Notes: generated by a model not told the origin, from the letters alone. 64,000 nt of DNA from Raineyella sp044508675 (GCA_044508675.1 JBIQHF010000013.1:1-64000), one strand, 5' to 3'; positions 20,003 through 27,932 are shown, counted from the first letter of the stretch. Numbers and translations are program-made.

Positions 20003-21112
20003 ATGACCGAGAACACGCTGCAGACCGCTTCCATCTCCTCCACCGGACCGGTCCCCGACGCCACCACCGCGGGGGAGCCGGCGGGCCTGGTCGCCCGCGA
20101 GCAGGACGTCCTCGCCCGACCGGAGGCCTACCGCATCCTCACCGGCGACCGCCCGACCGGTTCGCTGCACCTGGGGCACTACCTGGGCACGCTGCAGCGT
20201 CGCGTGCAGCTGCAGGACGCCGGCATCCCGACCGTGCTGGTCATCGCCGACTTCCAGGTCATCACCGACCGGGAGGACCCGGGCGACATCCACCGCAACG
20301 TGTACGGGATCCTCAAGGACTACCTGGCCTGCGGGATCGACCCGGAGCGTACGGTCATCTTCACCCACTCGATGGTGCCGGCCCTCAACGAGCTGATGCT
20401 GCCGTTCCTGTCGGTGGTGAGCCTGCCGGAGATGCAGCGCAACCCCACGGTGAAGTCCGAGCTGGCCGCGTCGGGCCAGAAGACCCTGAACGGGCTGCTG
20501 CTCACCTACCCGGTCCACCAGGCCGCGGACATCCTGTTCTGCAAGGGCAACCTGGTCCCGGTCGGTCGCGACCAGCTGCCGCATGTCGAGCAGACCCGGG
20601 TGATCGCCCGCCGGTTCAACGACCGCTACGCCGGCGGTCGTCCGGTGCTGCCCGAAGCGCAGGCGCTGCTCTCCCCGGTCCCGCTGGTGCTCGGCATCGA
20701 CGGGGAGAAGATGTCGAAGTCGCGCAACAACTTCATCTCCATCTCGCATACCGCCGACGAGACCGCCAAGCTGTTCAGGAAGGCCAAGACCGACGCGGAC
20801 CGCCACATCACCTTTGATCCGGAGAACCGGCCCGAGGTGTCCTCGCTGGTGCAGATCGGGGCCCTGCTGACCGACCAGGAGCCCGAGGACTTCGCGGCCG
20901 CGATCGGCGACAAGGGCGGCAAGGCGCTGAAGGACGCCGTGACCGAGGCGGTCAACGAGCACTTCGCGCCGATCCGGGCTCGGCGCCTGGAGCTCGGCCA
21001 GGACACGTCCTATCTGGAGTCCGTGCTGCGCGCCGGCAACGAGAAGGCCAACGAGATGGCCGATGCGACCCTGGCGGAGGTCAAGGAAGCCCTCGGGATG
21101 GTCTACTACTGA
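20003..21112 (+). CDS. trpS: tryptophanyl-tRNA synthetase
   Basis: A 369-residue class Ic aminoacyl-tRNA synthetase that charges tRNA-Trp. It shows the HIGH-type motif SLHLGHYLG (54-62), the TrpRS signatures VIADFQVITDRE and PVHQAADILFCKGNLVPVGRDQ, and KMSKS (236-240). About 40 non-conserved residues precede the catalytic core. ATG at 20003 is selected because it begins directly after a weak ACGATT hexamer (19991-19996, 6 bases away) and because upstream in-frame codons overlap the divergent purK promoter. No T-box or leader peptide is seen. Convergent with gtrA 28 bases downstream. Confidence 0.97.
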   Translation: MTENTLQTASISSTGPVPDATTAGEPAGLVAREQDVLARPEAYRILTGDRPTGSLHLGHYLGTLQRRVQLQDAGIPTVLVIADFQVITDREDPGDIHRNVYGILKDYLACGIDPERTVIFTHSMVPALNELMLPFLSVVSLPEMQRNPTVKSELAASGQKTLNGLLLTYPVHQAADILFCKGNLVPVGRDQLPHVEQTRVIARRFNDRYAGGRPVLPEAQALLSPVPLVLGIDGEKMSKSRNNFISISHTADETAKLFRKAKTDADRHITFDPENRPEVSSLVQIGALLTDQEPEDFAAAIGDKGGKALKDAVTEAVNEHFAPIRARRLELGQDTSYLESVLRAGNEKANEMADATLAEVKEALGMVYY

Positions 21113-21127
21113 CCGCAGGCCGCTGCG

Positions 21128-21154
21128 CCGAGGCCGTGGGTCACCGGGCCTCGG
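21128..21154. terminator. possible bidirectional terminator between trpS and gtrA
   Basis: CCGAGGCC (21128-21135) and GGCCTCGG (21147-21154) form a perfect 8-bp stem with an 11-base loop. One arm overlaps the last codons of gtrA. No U-tract follows in either direction. Confidence 0.4.
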
Positions 21155-21680
21155 AGGGGGGATCCCCGTCCGAGGCCTGCTGCGTCTGGGACCCCGACGT
21201 CTCGTCGCTCCCGGCTGTGGGCCGGAAGATCACCCACCGCTGCATCGAGAAGTTCGCCACGGTGGCCGCGCCCTGGCCGAAGAAGAACGAGACCGCCTGC
21301 ACGACGAACTGCGGCAGGTGTCCGGCCGCAAGGATCGGGAAGAGCCAGCTGAAGATCCCGACCTGCAGGCCGAAGGTCAGCGCGTAGGTCAGCATGGTCA
21401 GCACGAACCGGCGCCCGGAGGGTTGCGCCTTGAAGGTGAAGCGGCGGTTCAGCGTGTACGCGGTGACCGTGCCGGCCACGAAGGACGTCGCCTTGGCCGG
21501 GCTGTACCCCACCCCGAGGGCCATCAGGATCAGCAGCAGTCCGAAATCGACGACCGCCGACATCACCCCGGTGCCGAAGTAGCGGATGACCTGCTGGACG
21601 AGCCCGACCCGTTCGACGTCGGGCGCCGGCTGGAGTGCCTGTTCAGCCTCCTCGGTCTGGCCGGCCCCGGGGTTCGTCAC
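21141..21680 (-). CDS. GtrA family membrane protein
   Basis: A 179-residue protein with four membrane helices spanning roughly 28-165. It matches the GtrA layout: QVIRYFGTGVMSAVVDFGLL at the first helix, FVAGTVTAYTLNRRFTF in the middle and FFFGQGAATVANFSMQRWVIFRP at the end. GtrA proteins help move polyprenyl-phosphate sugars across the membrane for glycan decoration. Given the decaprenyl-phosphate pentose genes at 25-27 kb, such a lipid-linked sugar is a reasonable substrate. This is inference. Start GTG 21680 has TAGGCT on the minus strand (21687-21692) exactly 6 bases upstream. Confidence 0.9.
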   Translation of the reverse strand: MTNPGAGQTEEAEQALQPAPDVERVGLVQQVIRYFGTGVMSAVVDFGLLLILMALGVGYSPAKATSFVAGTVTAYTLNRRFTFKAQPSGRRFVLTMLTYALTFGLQVGIFSWLFPILAAGHLPQFVVQAVSFFFGQGAATVANFSMQRWVIFRPTAGSDETSGSQTQQASDGDPPSEAR

Positions 21681-21737
21681 CCGGTCAGCCTAGCCCGCCG
21701 GCGTGGGGCCGGCCTGGGCGTCCTTTGGCTGGAGCCC

Positions 21738-22568
21738 TCACCTCAGGTGGGTGACGTCGCCGGCGGCGAAGGCCCGCACCCCCTCGTGGGTCCGGACCAG
21801 CACCTCTCCCGACACCCCGATCCCCACCGCCAGGCCGGTGACCGTCCGGCGAACCCCCTCGGGGCCATCGAGCAGCACGCTGACCTCGCGGCCGATCGTC
21901 GAACAGCTGTCCTCGTACGCGGTCCGCAGCTCGGCCAGCCGGCCCTCGCTCCACAACCGGTACATGTCGGCCCAGACGGCCACCACCTCGGCGACCAGGT
22001 CGGCCTTGTCCACCCGGTCGACCCCGCACAGGGCCAGTGACGTGGCGGTCGGTACCGGGAGCTCGCCCGCGTCCAGCGACACGTTGATCCCGAAGCCGAT
22101 CACACAGGCGGCCCCCTCGGGTGCGTCCACCCGCTCCAGAAGGATGCCGCAGATCTTGCGGCCGTCGACCAGCACGTCGTTGGGCCACTTCAGGGTGGCG
22201 TCCACGCCGGTGACCCGGTGGATCCCCCGGGCGATCGCGACGCCGGTCAGCAGGGACAGCCACATCCACTCCGGCATCGGGCGATCCGGCAGCACCCCGA
22301 CCGACACAGCCACGGCGGTGGACGGGGGCGCCTGCCAGCGGCGGGCGAAGCGGCCCCGACCGGCGGTCTGGTGGTCAGCGACCCGCACCAGCCCCTCCCC
22401 AGTGCCGGCGCGCAACCGCTGGGCGACGTCGGCGTTCGTCGAACCGGTGGTTTCGACCACCTCGACCGTACGCCACAGCGGGGCACGCTCTGGGTCCGCG
22501 GGACCGGGGGCGGGGCCCAGCAGTCGCTCGCGGAGACGGACCCGATCCGTGGGTGCAGAGTGTGGCAT
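21738..22568 (-). CDS. birA: biotin-[acetyl-CoA-carboxylase] ligase
   Basis: A 276-residue group I biotin protein ligase. The biotin/ATP site GRGRFARRW (70-78), the KWPNDVLV motif and the GFGINVSL segment are all present. There is no N-terminal DNA-binding domain, so it should be a ligase only and not a repressor. It would biotinylate the Lys550 carrier domain of the acyl-CoA carboxylase alpha subunit encoded at 27933-29696. It is divergent from the carboxylase beta gene, which fits a shared function. ATG 22568 is chosen over the longer open frame because TACGCT (minus strand, 22576-22581) lies 7 bases upstream. Confidence 0.96.
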   Translation of the reverse strand: MPHSAPTDRVRLRERLLGPAPGPADPERAPLWRTVEVVETTGSTNADVAQRLRAGTGEGLVRVADHQTAGRGRFARRWQAPPSTAVAVSVGVLPDRPMPEWMWLSLLTGVAIARGIHRVTGVDATLKWPNDVLVDGRKICGILLERVDAPEGAACVIGFGINVSLDAGELPVPTATSLALCGVDRVDKADLVAEVVAVWADMYRLWSEGRLAELRTAYEDSCSTIGREVSVLLDGPEGVRRTVTGLAVGIGVSGEVLVRTHEGVRAFAAGDVTHLR

Positions 22569-22698
22569 GGCGGCCAGCGTAGCGGTGTCCACGGATTTCT
22601 CGGGTGCGCAGCGGACCGGCCCCCGAGACGATACAGTCGCGTTTAGCCCGCCCACCAGGCCGGTGCCGAGCGCGCCCGGAGCCTGTTGTGGAGGCAGA

Positions 22699-22710
22699 TA
22701 CATCGTTGTA
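22699..22710. promoter_or_regulatory. imperfect palindrome TACATCGTTGTA before the carboxylase beta gene
   Basis: A 12-base near-palindrome 25 bases before the ATG at 22736. It differs at one position from the core of the perfect palindrome at 11106-11119. Its position overlaps the expected promoter, so it may be an operator. The regulator is unknown. Confidence 0.35.
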
Positions 22711-22735
22711 GGCACCTCGAGGCGAAGGTTTGTAC

Positions 22736-24307
22736 ATGGACGTCGACATCCACACGACAGCGGGAAAGCTGGAAGATCTGAAGAGGCGCGTCGACGAGGC
22801 CGTCAACGCGGGCTCGGCGGCGGCTGTGGAGAAGCAGCACGCCAAGGGCAAGCAGACCGCCCGGGAGCGGATCGAGGCGCTGCTGGATGAGGGATCGTTC
22901 GCTGAGCTCGACCAGTTCGCCCGCCATCGCTCGACCTCGTTCGGGTTGGAGGCCAAGCGGCCGTACGGCGACGGTGTCGTCACCGGGATCGGATCGATCC
23001 ACGGCCGCCCGGTGTGCGTGTTCTCCCAGGACGTCACGATCTTCGGTGGCGCCCTCGGCGAGGTGTACGGCGAGAAGATCGTCAAGATCATCGACTTCGC
23101 GATGAAGACCGGCTGCCCGCTGATCGGCATCAACGAGGGTGGCGGCGCCCGGATCCAGGAGGGCGTGGTCTCCCTCGGCCTGTACGGCGAGATCTTCCGC
23201 CGCAACACCCAGGCCTCCGGTGTCATCCCGCAGATCTCGCTGATCATGGGTGCCGCGGCCGGTGGCCACGTGTACTCCCCGGCGCTGACCGACTTCACCG
23301 TCATGGTCGACCAGACCTCGCAGATGTTCATCACCGGCCCGGCCGTGATCAAGACGGTCACCGGCGAGGACGTCTCGCTGGAGGAGCTGGGGGGTGCCCG
23401 TACCCACAACACCAAGTCCGGCAACGCCCACTACCTGGCCGCCGACGAGGCCGATGCACTGGAGTACGTCCGCGACCTAGTCTCCTTCCTGCCGCAGAAC
23501 AACCTGGAGGATCCGCCGTACTACGACGAGGAGGCCGACCTGTCGTTGAGCGAGACCGACCTCTCGCTCGACACGCTGATCCCGGACTCCCCGAACCAGC
23601 CGTACGACATGCGCAACGTGATCGAGGCGGTCCTGGACGACGGCGAGTTCCTCGAGGTCCAGGAGCTCTTCGCCCAGAACATCGTCGTCGGCTTCGGCCG
23701 GGTCGAGGGTCGTACGGTCGGCATCGTCGCCAACCAGCCGACCCAGTTCGCCGGTTGTCTCGACATCGACGCCTCCGAGAAGGCCGCCCGGTTCGTCCGC
23801 ACCTGTGACTGCTTCAACATCCCGATCCTGACCTTCGAGGACACCCCGGGCTTCCTGCCCGGCACCGACCAGGAGTGGAACGGCATCATCCGCCGCGGCG
23901 CGAAGCTGATCTTCGCCTACGCCGAGGCGACCGTCCCGCTGATCACGATCATCACCCGCAAGGCCTACGGCGGCGCGTACGACGTGATGGGGTCCAAGCA
24001 CCTGGGCGCGGACATCAACCTGGCCTGGCCTACCGCGCAGATCGCGGTGATGGGCGCCGAGGGCGCGGTCAACATCCTGCACCGCAAGGCCCTGGCCAGC
24101 GACTCCGACCCGGAGGCGCTGCGCAAGAAGCTGATCGACGACTACAACGACACGCTGGCCAACCCGTACGTGGCGGCCGAGCGCGGGTACGTCGACCAGG
24201 TCATCCAGCCGCACGACACCCGCCAGGAGATCGTCCGCGTGCTGCGGCTGTTGCGTACCAAGCGCGAGAGCCTGCCGCCGAAGAAGCACGGGAACATCCC
24301 GCTGTGA
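22736..24307 (+). CDS. accD5: acyl-CoA (propionyl-CoA) carboxylase beta subunit
   Basis: A 523-residue biotin-dependent carboxyltransferase with two crotonase-like halves. Visible motifs are EKQHAKGKQTARERIEALLD, VFSQDVTIFGGALGEVYGEK, GINEGGGARIQEG, MGAAAGGHVYSPALTDF, DTPGFLPGTDQEWNGIIRRGAK and RKAYGGAYDVMGSKHLGAD. The C-terminus PPKKHGNIPL is typical of the AccD5/PccB group. The enzyme carboxylates propionyl-CoA to methylmalonyl-CoA, probably also acetyl-CoA. The sequence resembles actinobacterial AccD5 more than the 12S transcarboxylase subunit of classical propionibacteria, judged from memory. ATG 22736 follows a GCGAAGG-type site. The epsilon-subunit start overlaps its stop. Confidence 0.93.
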   Translation: MDVDIHTTAGKLEDLKRRVDEAVNAGSAAAVEKQHAKGKQTARERIEALLDEGSFAELDQFARHRSTSFGLEAKRPYGDGVVTGIGSIHGRPVCVFSQDVTIFGGALGEVYGEKIVKIIDFAMKTGCPLIGINEGGGARIQEGVVSLGLYGEIFRRNTQASGVIPQISLIMGAAAGGHVYSPALTDFTVMVDQTSQMFITGPAVIKTVTGEDVSLEELGGARTHNTKSGNAHYLAADEADALEYVRDLVSFLPQNNLEDPPYYDEEADLSLSETDLSLDTLIPDSPNQPYDMRNVIEAVLDDGEFLEVQELFAQNIVVGFGRVEGRTVGIVANQPTQFAGCLDIDASEKAARFVRTCDCFNIPILTFEDTPGFLPGTDQEWNGIIRRGAKLIFAYAEATVPLITIITRKAYGGAYDVMGSKHLGADINLAWPTAQIAVMGAEGAVNILHRKALASDSDPEALRKKLIDDYNDTLANPYVAAERGYVDQVIQPHDTRQEIVRVLRLLRTKRESLPPKKHGNIPL

Positions 24308-24555
24308 GCACCGTGGAGGAGCAGATCGTGTCCGAGGAGCAGAAGGCCCCGGCATTCGAGGTCATCGCCGGATCGCCGACCGAGGAGGAACTGGCGGCGA
24401 TCACCGTGGTGTTCGCCACACTCGCCGGGCCGGACAAGCCGGCCGGCACCGGCACCCAGCCACGCTCGTCCCGGTTCAACTCGTACTGGCGGGCCATCCG
24501 TCGGTCGTTCTTCACCGGTCGCGAGACCTGGAACTCGGGGCTGCGGCAGTTCTAG
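24304..24555 (+). CDS. accE: acyl-CoA carboxylase epsilon subunit
   Basis: A small 83-residue actinobacterial accessory subunit that stabilises the acyl-CoA carboxylase alpha-beta complex. It starts at GTG 24304, overlapping the beta-subunit stop (GTGA). The family core is seen in FEVIAGSPTEEELAAITVVFATLAG, followed by a linker and a Trp-containing tail (FNSYWRAIRRSFF and ETWNSGLRQF). It is too short to stand out as an open frame, but the coupled start, the conserved ITVV segment and its position make it convincing. Confidence 0.9.
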   Translation: MSTVEEQIVSEEQKAPAFEVIAGSPTEEELAAITVVFATLAGPDKPAGTGTQPRSSRFNSYWRAIRRSFFTGRETWNSGLRQF

Positions 24556-24597
24556 TCCCGCCGTCCGGTCCGGCGGACGTGATCTAGTCTGTCGGGC

Positions 24598-25266
24598 GTG
24601 AATCCGGACACCACCAGACGGGCCGAGGAGGCCACCCTGCGACCGAGTCACCGCGTCGTGCTGGGATCGGCCTCACCGGCCCGTCTGTCGACTCTGCGTG
24701 CGGCCGGGCTGGACCCCGAGGTGGTCGTCTCCGGCGTGGATGAGGAGGGCGTGACCGCCGACTCCCCTGCCGAGCTCGCTGGGCTGCTCGCCCGTCTCAA
24801 GGCCGAGGACGTCGTCGACCGGGTGGGCGCCGGAATGGTCGACCGGCCCACGATCGTCATCACCTGCGATTCGGTCCTGGAGCAGGACGGGCTGGCGTAC
24901 GGCAAGCCGGGCACCGCCGCCGTCGCCACCGAGCGATGGCGCCGGATGCGCGGGTCGACGGGGATCCTGCACACCGGCCACCACGTGGTCGTGCTGACCG
25001 GAGGGGACCTGCCCGCGGCACGGTCGGCCGCCGCGGTGGGCAGCACGGTGGTCCGCTTCGGCAGCCCGACCGACGACGAGATCGCGGCGTACGTGGCTAC
25101 CGGCGAGCCGCTGCGGGTGGCCGGCGCCTTCACCCTCGATGGGCTGGGCGGGGCCTTCGTCGCCGGTATCGACGGCGATCCCCACAATGTGGTCGGGATC
25201 AGCCTGCCACTGTTGCGCGACCTGCTCGCCTCGCTCGGGATCAGCTGGATCCGGCTCTGGCGTTAG
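24598..25266 (+). CDS. maf: Maf family nucleotide pyrophosphatase
   Basis: A 222-residue Maf-type nucleoside triphosphate pyrophosphatase, a house-cleaning enzyme for non-canonical or modified nucleotides. Visible features are VVLGSASPARLSTLRAAGL, GVDEEGV, the active-site Asp in VITCDSVLEQDG, YGKPGT, and the C-terminal GGAFVAGIDGDPHNVVGISLPLLRDLL. The start is GTG 24598. TAGTCT (24585-24590) lies 7 bases upstream, suggesting its own leaderless promoter in addition to read-through from accE. Position beside the carboxylase beta-epsilon genes is a recurrent actinobacterial arrangement. Confidence 0.92.
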   Translation: MNPDTTRRAEEATLRPSHRVVLGSASPARLSTLRAAGLDPEVVVSGVDEEGVTADSPAELAGLLARLKAEDVVDRVGAGMVDRPTIVITCDSVLEQDGLAYGKPGTAAVATERWRRMRGSTGILHTGHHVVVLTGGDLPAARSAAAVGSTVVRFGSPTDDEIAAYVATGEPLRVAGAFTLDGLGGAFVAGIDGDPHNVVGISLPLLRDLLASLGISWIRLWR

Positions 25267-25278
25267 GCTGGGCGCATC

Positions 25279-26217
25279 ATGACCTCTCCCGACCCCGGGG
25301 ACGCCCCCGCTCCCGAGACCGCACCGGATCCCGCGGCGGCGCGACCACGTACGGTGCTGCCGGCCTGGTTGCGTGCCCTGCGCCCCAAACAGTGGATCAA
25401 GAACGGCCTGGTGCTCACCGCCCCACTTGCCGCCGGACGGGTGTTCGAGACCAACGTGCTGGTCGCGACGCTGGCGGCGCTGGTGGCGTTCATCGCGGTC
25501 TCCTCGTCGGTGTACCTGTTCAACGACATCCACGACATCGAGGCCGACCGCCAGCATCCGAAGAAGCGGTACCGGCCGATCCCGGCCGGCGAGCTGTCGG
25601 TCCGGGTCGCCGGGGTGCTGGCCGTCGTGCTCGGCGCGGCCGGGATGGCGCTCGGCTTCGCGGTGTCGGTGCCCCTGGGCACCACCCTGGTCAGCTACCT
25701 GCTGGTCCAGTTCTTCTACTCGTTCTTCCTGAAGGACTTCCCGGTCATCGATCTGGCCGTGGTGGCGTCCGGGTTCCTGTTGCGGGCCGTCGCCGGCGGC
25801 GTGGCCAGTGACATCCCGCTGAGCCAGTGGTTCCTGCTGGTCGCCTCGTTCGGATCGCTGTTCATGGTGGCCGGCAAGCGGTACGCCGAGATGCGCGCCC
25901 TCGGCCCGGATGCGGGTACCCGCAAGTCGCTGGCGTCCTACACCGAGAGCTACCTGAAGTTCGTCTGGGAGCTCGCCGCGGTCGCCGTCGTGATGTCCTA
26001 CAGCCTGTGGGCGTTCGAGCAGCGCGCCGGCGGCAGTGAGCGGATGCTGTGGGCCGCGATCTCGATCTTCCCGTTCACCCTGGCGATGCTGCAGTATGCC
26101 TTCCGGATCGACCGAGGCGAGGGCGGCGCCCCCGAGGACGTCGTCGTGCACGACCGCGTGCTCCTGGCACTCGGCCTGATCTGGCTGGTGACCATCGGCC
26201 TCGCCGTCTTCCTCTGA
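25279..26217 (+). CDS. ubiA: decaprenyl-phosphate phosphoribosyltransferase (UbiA prenyltransferase fold)
   Basis: A 312-residue membrane enzyme with about nine hydrophobic helices. It transfers phosphoribose from PRPP to decaprenyl phosphate, the first step to decaprenyl-phosphoryl-arabinose. The UbiA aspartate motif reads NDIHDIEADRQHPKKRYRP (about 83-101), as in Rv3806c of M. tuberculosis. PKQWIKNGLVLTAPLAAG at the N-terminus and LKDFPVIDLAVVASGFLLRAVAGG also fit this subfamily. TAGGCT (25264-25269) overlaps the maf stop and precedes the ATG by 9 bases. The DprE2-like reductase follows 16 bases downstream. Assignment over other UbiA enzymes rests on sequence resemblance plus that neighbour. 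Confidence 0.9.
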   Translation: MTSPDPGDAPAPETAPDPAAARPRTVLPAWLRALRPKQWIKNGLVLTAPLAAGRVFETNVLVATLAALVAFIAVSSSVYLFNDIHDIEADRQHPKKRYRPIPAGELSVRVAGVLAVVLGAAGMALGFAVSVPLGTTLVSYLLVQFFYSFFLKDFPVIDLAVVASGFLLRAVAGGVASDIPLSQWFLLVASFGSLFMVAGKRYAEMRALGPDAGTRKSLASYTESYLKFVWELAAVAVVMSYSLWAFEQRAGGSERMLWAAISIFPFTLAMLQYAFRIDRGEGGAPEDVVVHDRVLLALGLIWLVTIGLAVFL

Positions 26218-26233
26218 CCCCTAGGAGCCCGAC

Positions 26234-26992
26234 ATGCTGGATGCCACCGCCAATCCCCGTTCCCTGCTGCTGCTGGGGGGCACCTCCGACATCGCCGTGG
26301 CGATCGCCCGCGCGTACGCCAAGGAGAGCCCAGGGCTGAAGGTCGTGCTCGCGGCCCGCCCGACCGAGCGCCGGACCGCCACCGCCGAGGCACTCACGGC
26401 CGAAGGGATGGTCGTGCGGGAGATCGACCTGGACGCCCGGGCACCCGAGACGCACGAGGCGACCATCACCGCGGCGTTCGCCGCCGGCGACATCGACATG
26501 GCCGTGGTCGCCTTCGGGATCCTGGGTGATGCGGAGCGGGCCTGGCAGGACCCCGAGCACGCGCTGGAGATGGCCGAGACGAACTACTCCGCACCGGTGC
26601 ACCTGGGCGTGATGCTGGCCGACCGGATGCGGGCCCAGGGCCACGGCCAGATCGTGGTGCTGTCCAGTGTCGCCGGAGAGCGGATCCGCCGGTCCAATTT
26701 CGTCTACGGTTCCACCAAGGCCGGTCTCGACGGCTTCTACCGGGGGCTCGGCGAGGCGCTACGCGGCTCCGGGGTGGGCGTCCTGGTGGTCCGTCCCGGC
26801 TTCGTGAGGTCGAAGATGACCGAGGGCCGGGCAGCGGCACCACTGGCGGTCACGCCCGAGGAGGTCGCCGCGCAGGTGGTCGAGGGGGTGCGGACCCGCC
26901 AAGGGCTGGTCTGGGTCCCGAAGCTGTTCCGTCTGGTGATGATGGTGCTGCGCCTGGTTCCGCAGCCGATCTTTCGCAAACTGCCGTTCTGA
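26234..26992 (+). CDS. dprE2: decaprenylphospho-beta-D-erythro-pentofuranosid-2-ulose 2-reductase (DprE2-like SDR)
   Basis: A 252-residue short-chain dehydrogenase with nucleotide loop LLLGGTSDIAVAIARAYA (12-29) and catalytic Ser144/145, Tyr158 and Lys162 in VVLSSVAGERIRRSNFVYGSTKAG, a pattern characteristic of DprE2. The C-terminus is hydrophobic and basic (FRLVMMVLRLVPQPIFRKLPF), suggesting membrane association. In mycobacteria DprE1 oxidises decaprenylphosphoryl-ribose and DprE2 reduces the keto intermediate, giving the arabinose donor. Its operon partner here is the phosphoribosyltransferase. The DprE1 oxidase and the phosphatase are not in the window. Start ATG 26234, in a probable operon 16 bases after ubiA. 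Confidence 0.85.
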   Translation: MLDATANPRSLLLLGGTSDIAVAIARAYAKESPGLKVVLAARPTERRTATAEALTAEGMVVREIDLDARAPETHEATITAAFAAGDIDMAVVAFGILGDAERAWQDPEHALEMAETNYSAPVHLGVMLADRMRAQGHGQIVVLSSVAGERIRRSNFVYGSTKAGLDGFYRGLGEALRGSGVGVLVVRPGFVRSKMTEGRAAAPLAVTPEEVAAQVVEGVRTRQGLVWVPKLFRLVMMVLRLVPQPIFRKLPF

Positions 26993-26997
26993 GTGGG

Positions 26998-27030
26998 ATC
27001 CTGCGTTCGTGCCCAGGAGGGACGCAGGAT
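26998..27030 (+). terminator. 9-bp hairpin after dprE2
   Basis: ATCCTGCGT (26998-27006) and ACGCAGGAT (27022-27030) form a perfect stem with a 15-base loop just after the dprE2 stop. No U-tract is seen. An overlapping GGATAC/GTATCC repeat (27027-27044) adjoins the next promoter. Confidence 0.45.
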
Positions 27031-27048
27031 ACGGACATGTATCCGGGG

Positions 27049-27054
27049 TATCCT
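27049..27054 (+). promoter_or_regulatory. -10 hexamer TATCCT upstream of the LamB/YcsF-like gene
   Basis: TATCCT would place the transcript start near 27061, after the ATG codons at 27037 and 27058. The translation start must then be downstream, which favours GTG 27112. Confidence 0.5.
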
Positions 27055-27111
27055 CAGATGACCGATGGGGCTCGCCGCAGACGCGGCTGGCCGGATGAGA
27101 AGGCTGATGCA

Positions 27112-27780
27112 GTGCAAGTAGACCTCAACGCGAGTCTCGGCGAATCACTCCGCCCGGAGTCCCTCCGCTCCGACGAGGCTGTACTCACGTACGTCTCCAG
27201 TGTCAACATCCCCGGTTGCATGCACACCGGCACCCCGCGCAGCGCGCTCACCGCGATCCGCCGCGCCCTGGTCACCGATGCCCGACTGGGGGTGGCCGTG
27301 GGCTACCGCGACTTCCTCGGCGGCGGTGACCGTTACATCGACGTGGCGTACGAGGACCTCTACGCCGAGCTGCTCTACCAGATCGGCGCCCTGGACTCCC
27401 TCGCGTTCACCGAGAGCGGACGTCTGTCGTACGTACGGCCCACCGGTGCGCTCTCGCGGATGGCGGGCCGGCGCAAGGACCATGCCGAGGCGATCCTGCG
27501 TGCGGTCGCGGCGTACGACCCGGACCTGCCGCTGGTGCTGCACCACAGTTCGCCGATGGTCGAGATGGCGGTCGAGGCCGGCCTGCGGGTGATCGCCGAT
27601 TACCCCGCCACCTCGGTGGAGCGGATGCGCACCTCGGTCGGCAGGATCGCCGCCGACGGTCGTACGGAGAACACGGTGTCACTGCACCTGGACCCGATCA
27701 CGGCCCCGGCGGTCATCAAGGCGCTGCGCGAGCTCGGTCACACTGCGGGGTCAGCTCGGCTTCCGCGGCGCGGGATGTGA
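27112..27780 (+). CDS. divergent LamB/YcsF (PxpA-like) family protein
   Basis: A 222-residue protein aligned by eye with 5-oxoprolinase subunit A/LamB-YcsF proteins. It has VDLNASLGES (3-12; usual DLNADLGE), SSVNIPGCMHTG (29-40; usual SANIACGFHAG), YQIGALDSLAF, YVRPTGAL (107-114; usual HVKPHGAL) and VSLHLDPITAPAVIKALRELG at the end. Several polar residues that are invariant in active PxpA, including both His of those motifs, are changed. 5-oxoprolinase activity therefore looks unlikely. GTG 27112 is chosen because GAGAAGG lies 8 bases upstream and the likely transcript begins near 27061. It precedes the biotin carboxylase gene, and LamB/YcsF genes often neighbour biotin-dependent carboxylases. 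Confidence 0.7.
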   Translation: MQVDLNASLGESLRPESLRSDEAVLTYVSSVNIPGCMHTGTPRSALTAIRRALVTDARLGVAVGYRDFLGGGDRYIDVAYEDLYAELLYQIGALDSLAFTESGRLSYVRPTGALSRMAGRRKDHAEAILRAVAAYDPDLPLVLHHSSPMVEMAVEAGLRVIADYPATSVERMRTSVGRIAADGRTENTVSLHLDPITAPAVIKALRELGHTAGSARLPRRGM

Positions 27781-27803
27781 CCCAAGGGCGATATGCTGCC
27801 CGC

Positions 27804-27860
27804 GTGTCGGCCGGTTCACGGTTGACGAAGCCACCGCGGTGCGGGGCTTCCAGGCCGTAG
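27804..27860 (+). CDS. possible 18-codon leaderless upstream ORF
   Basis: TATGCT (27792-27797) lies 6 bases before a GTG that opens an 18-codon frame (reading MSAGSRLTKPP and on) ending at TAG 27860, ahead of the carboxylase alpha gene. The spacing matches the leaderless pattern elsewhere in the window. There is no homology evidence, and it may simply be untranslated leader. Confidence 0.25.
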   Translation: MSAGSRLTKPPRCGASRP

Positions 27861-27932
27861 ACTCGCGGCCAAAGACAGTGCCGTCGTGGCCTGGAGCCGT
27901 CGGGCGGTTCAAAGTGGAACCCAGGAGGAATA

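Noticed and set aside
20003..21112. T-box or leader-peptide control before trpS and metG
   Set aside because: Both genes appear to start at or very near the transcript start, leaving no room for such elements.
22736..24307. 12S subunit of methylmalonyl-CoA transcarboxylase
   Set aside because: The epsilon subunit, the two-domain alpha subunit and the AccD5-like sequence point to an ATP-dependent carboxylase. No 5S or 1.3S gene is nearby.
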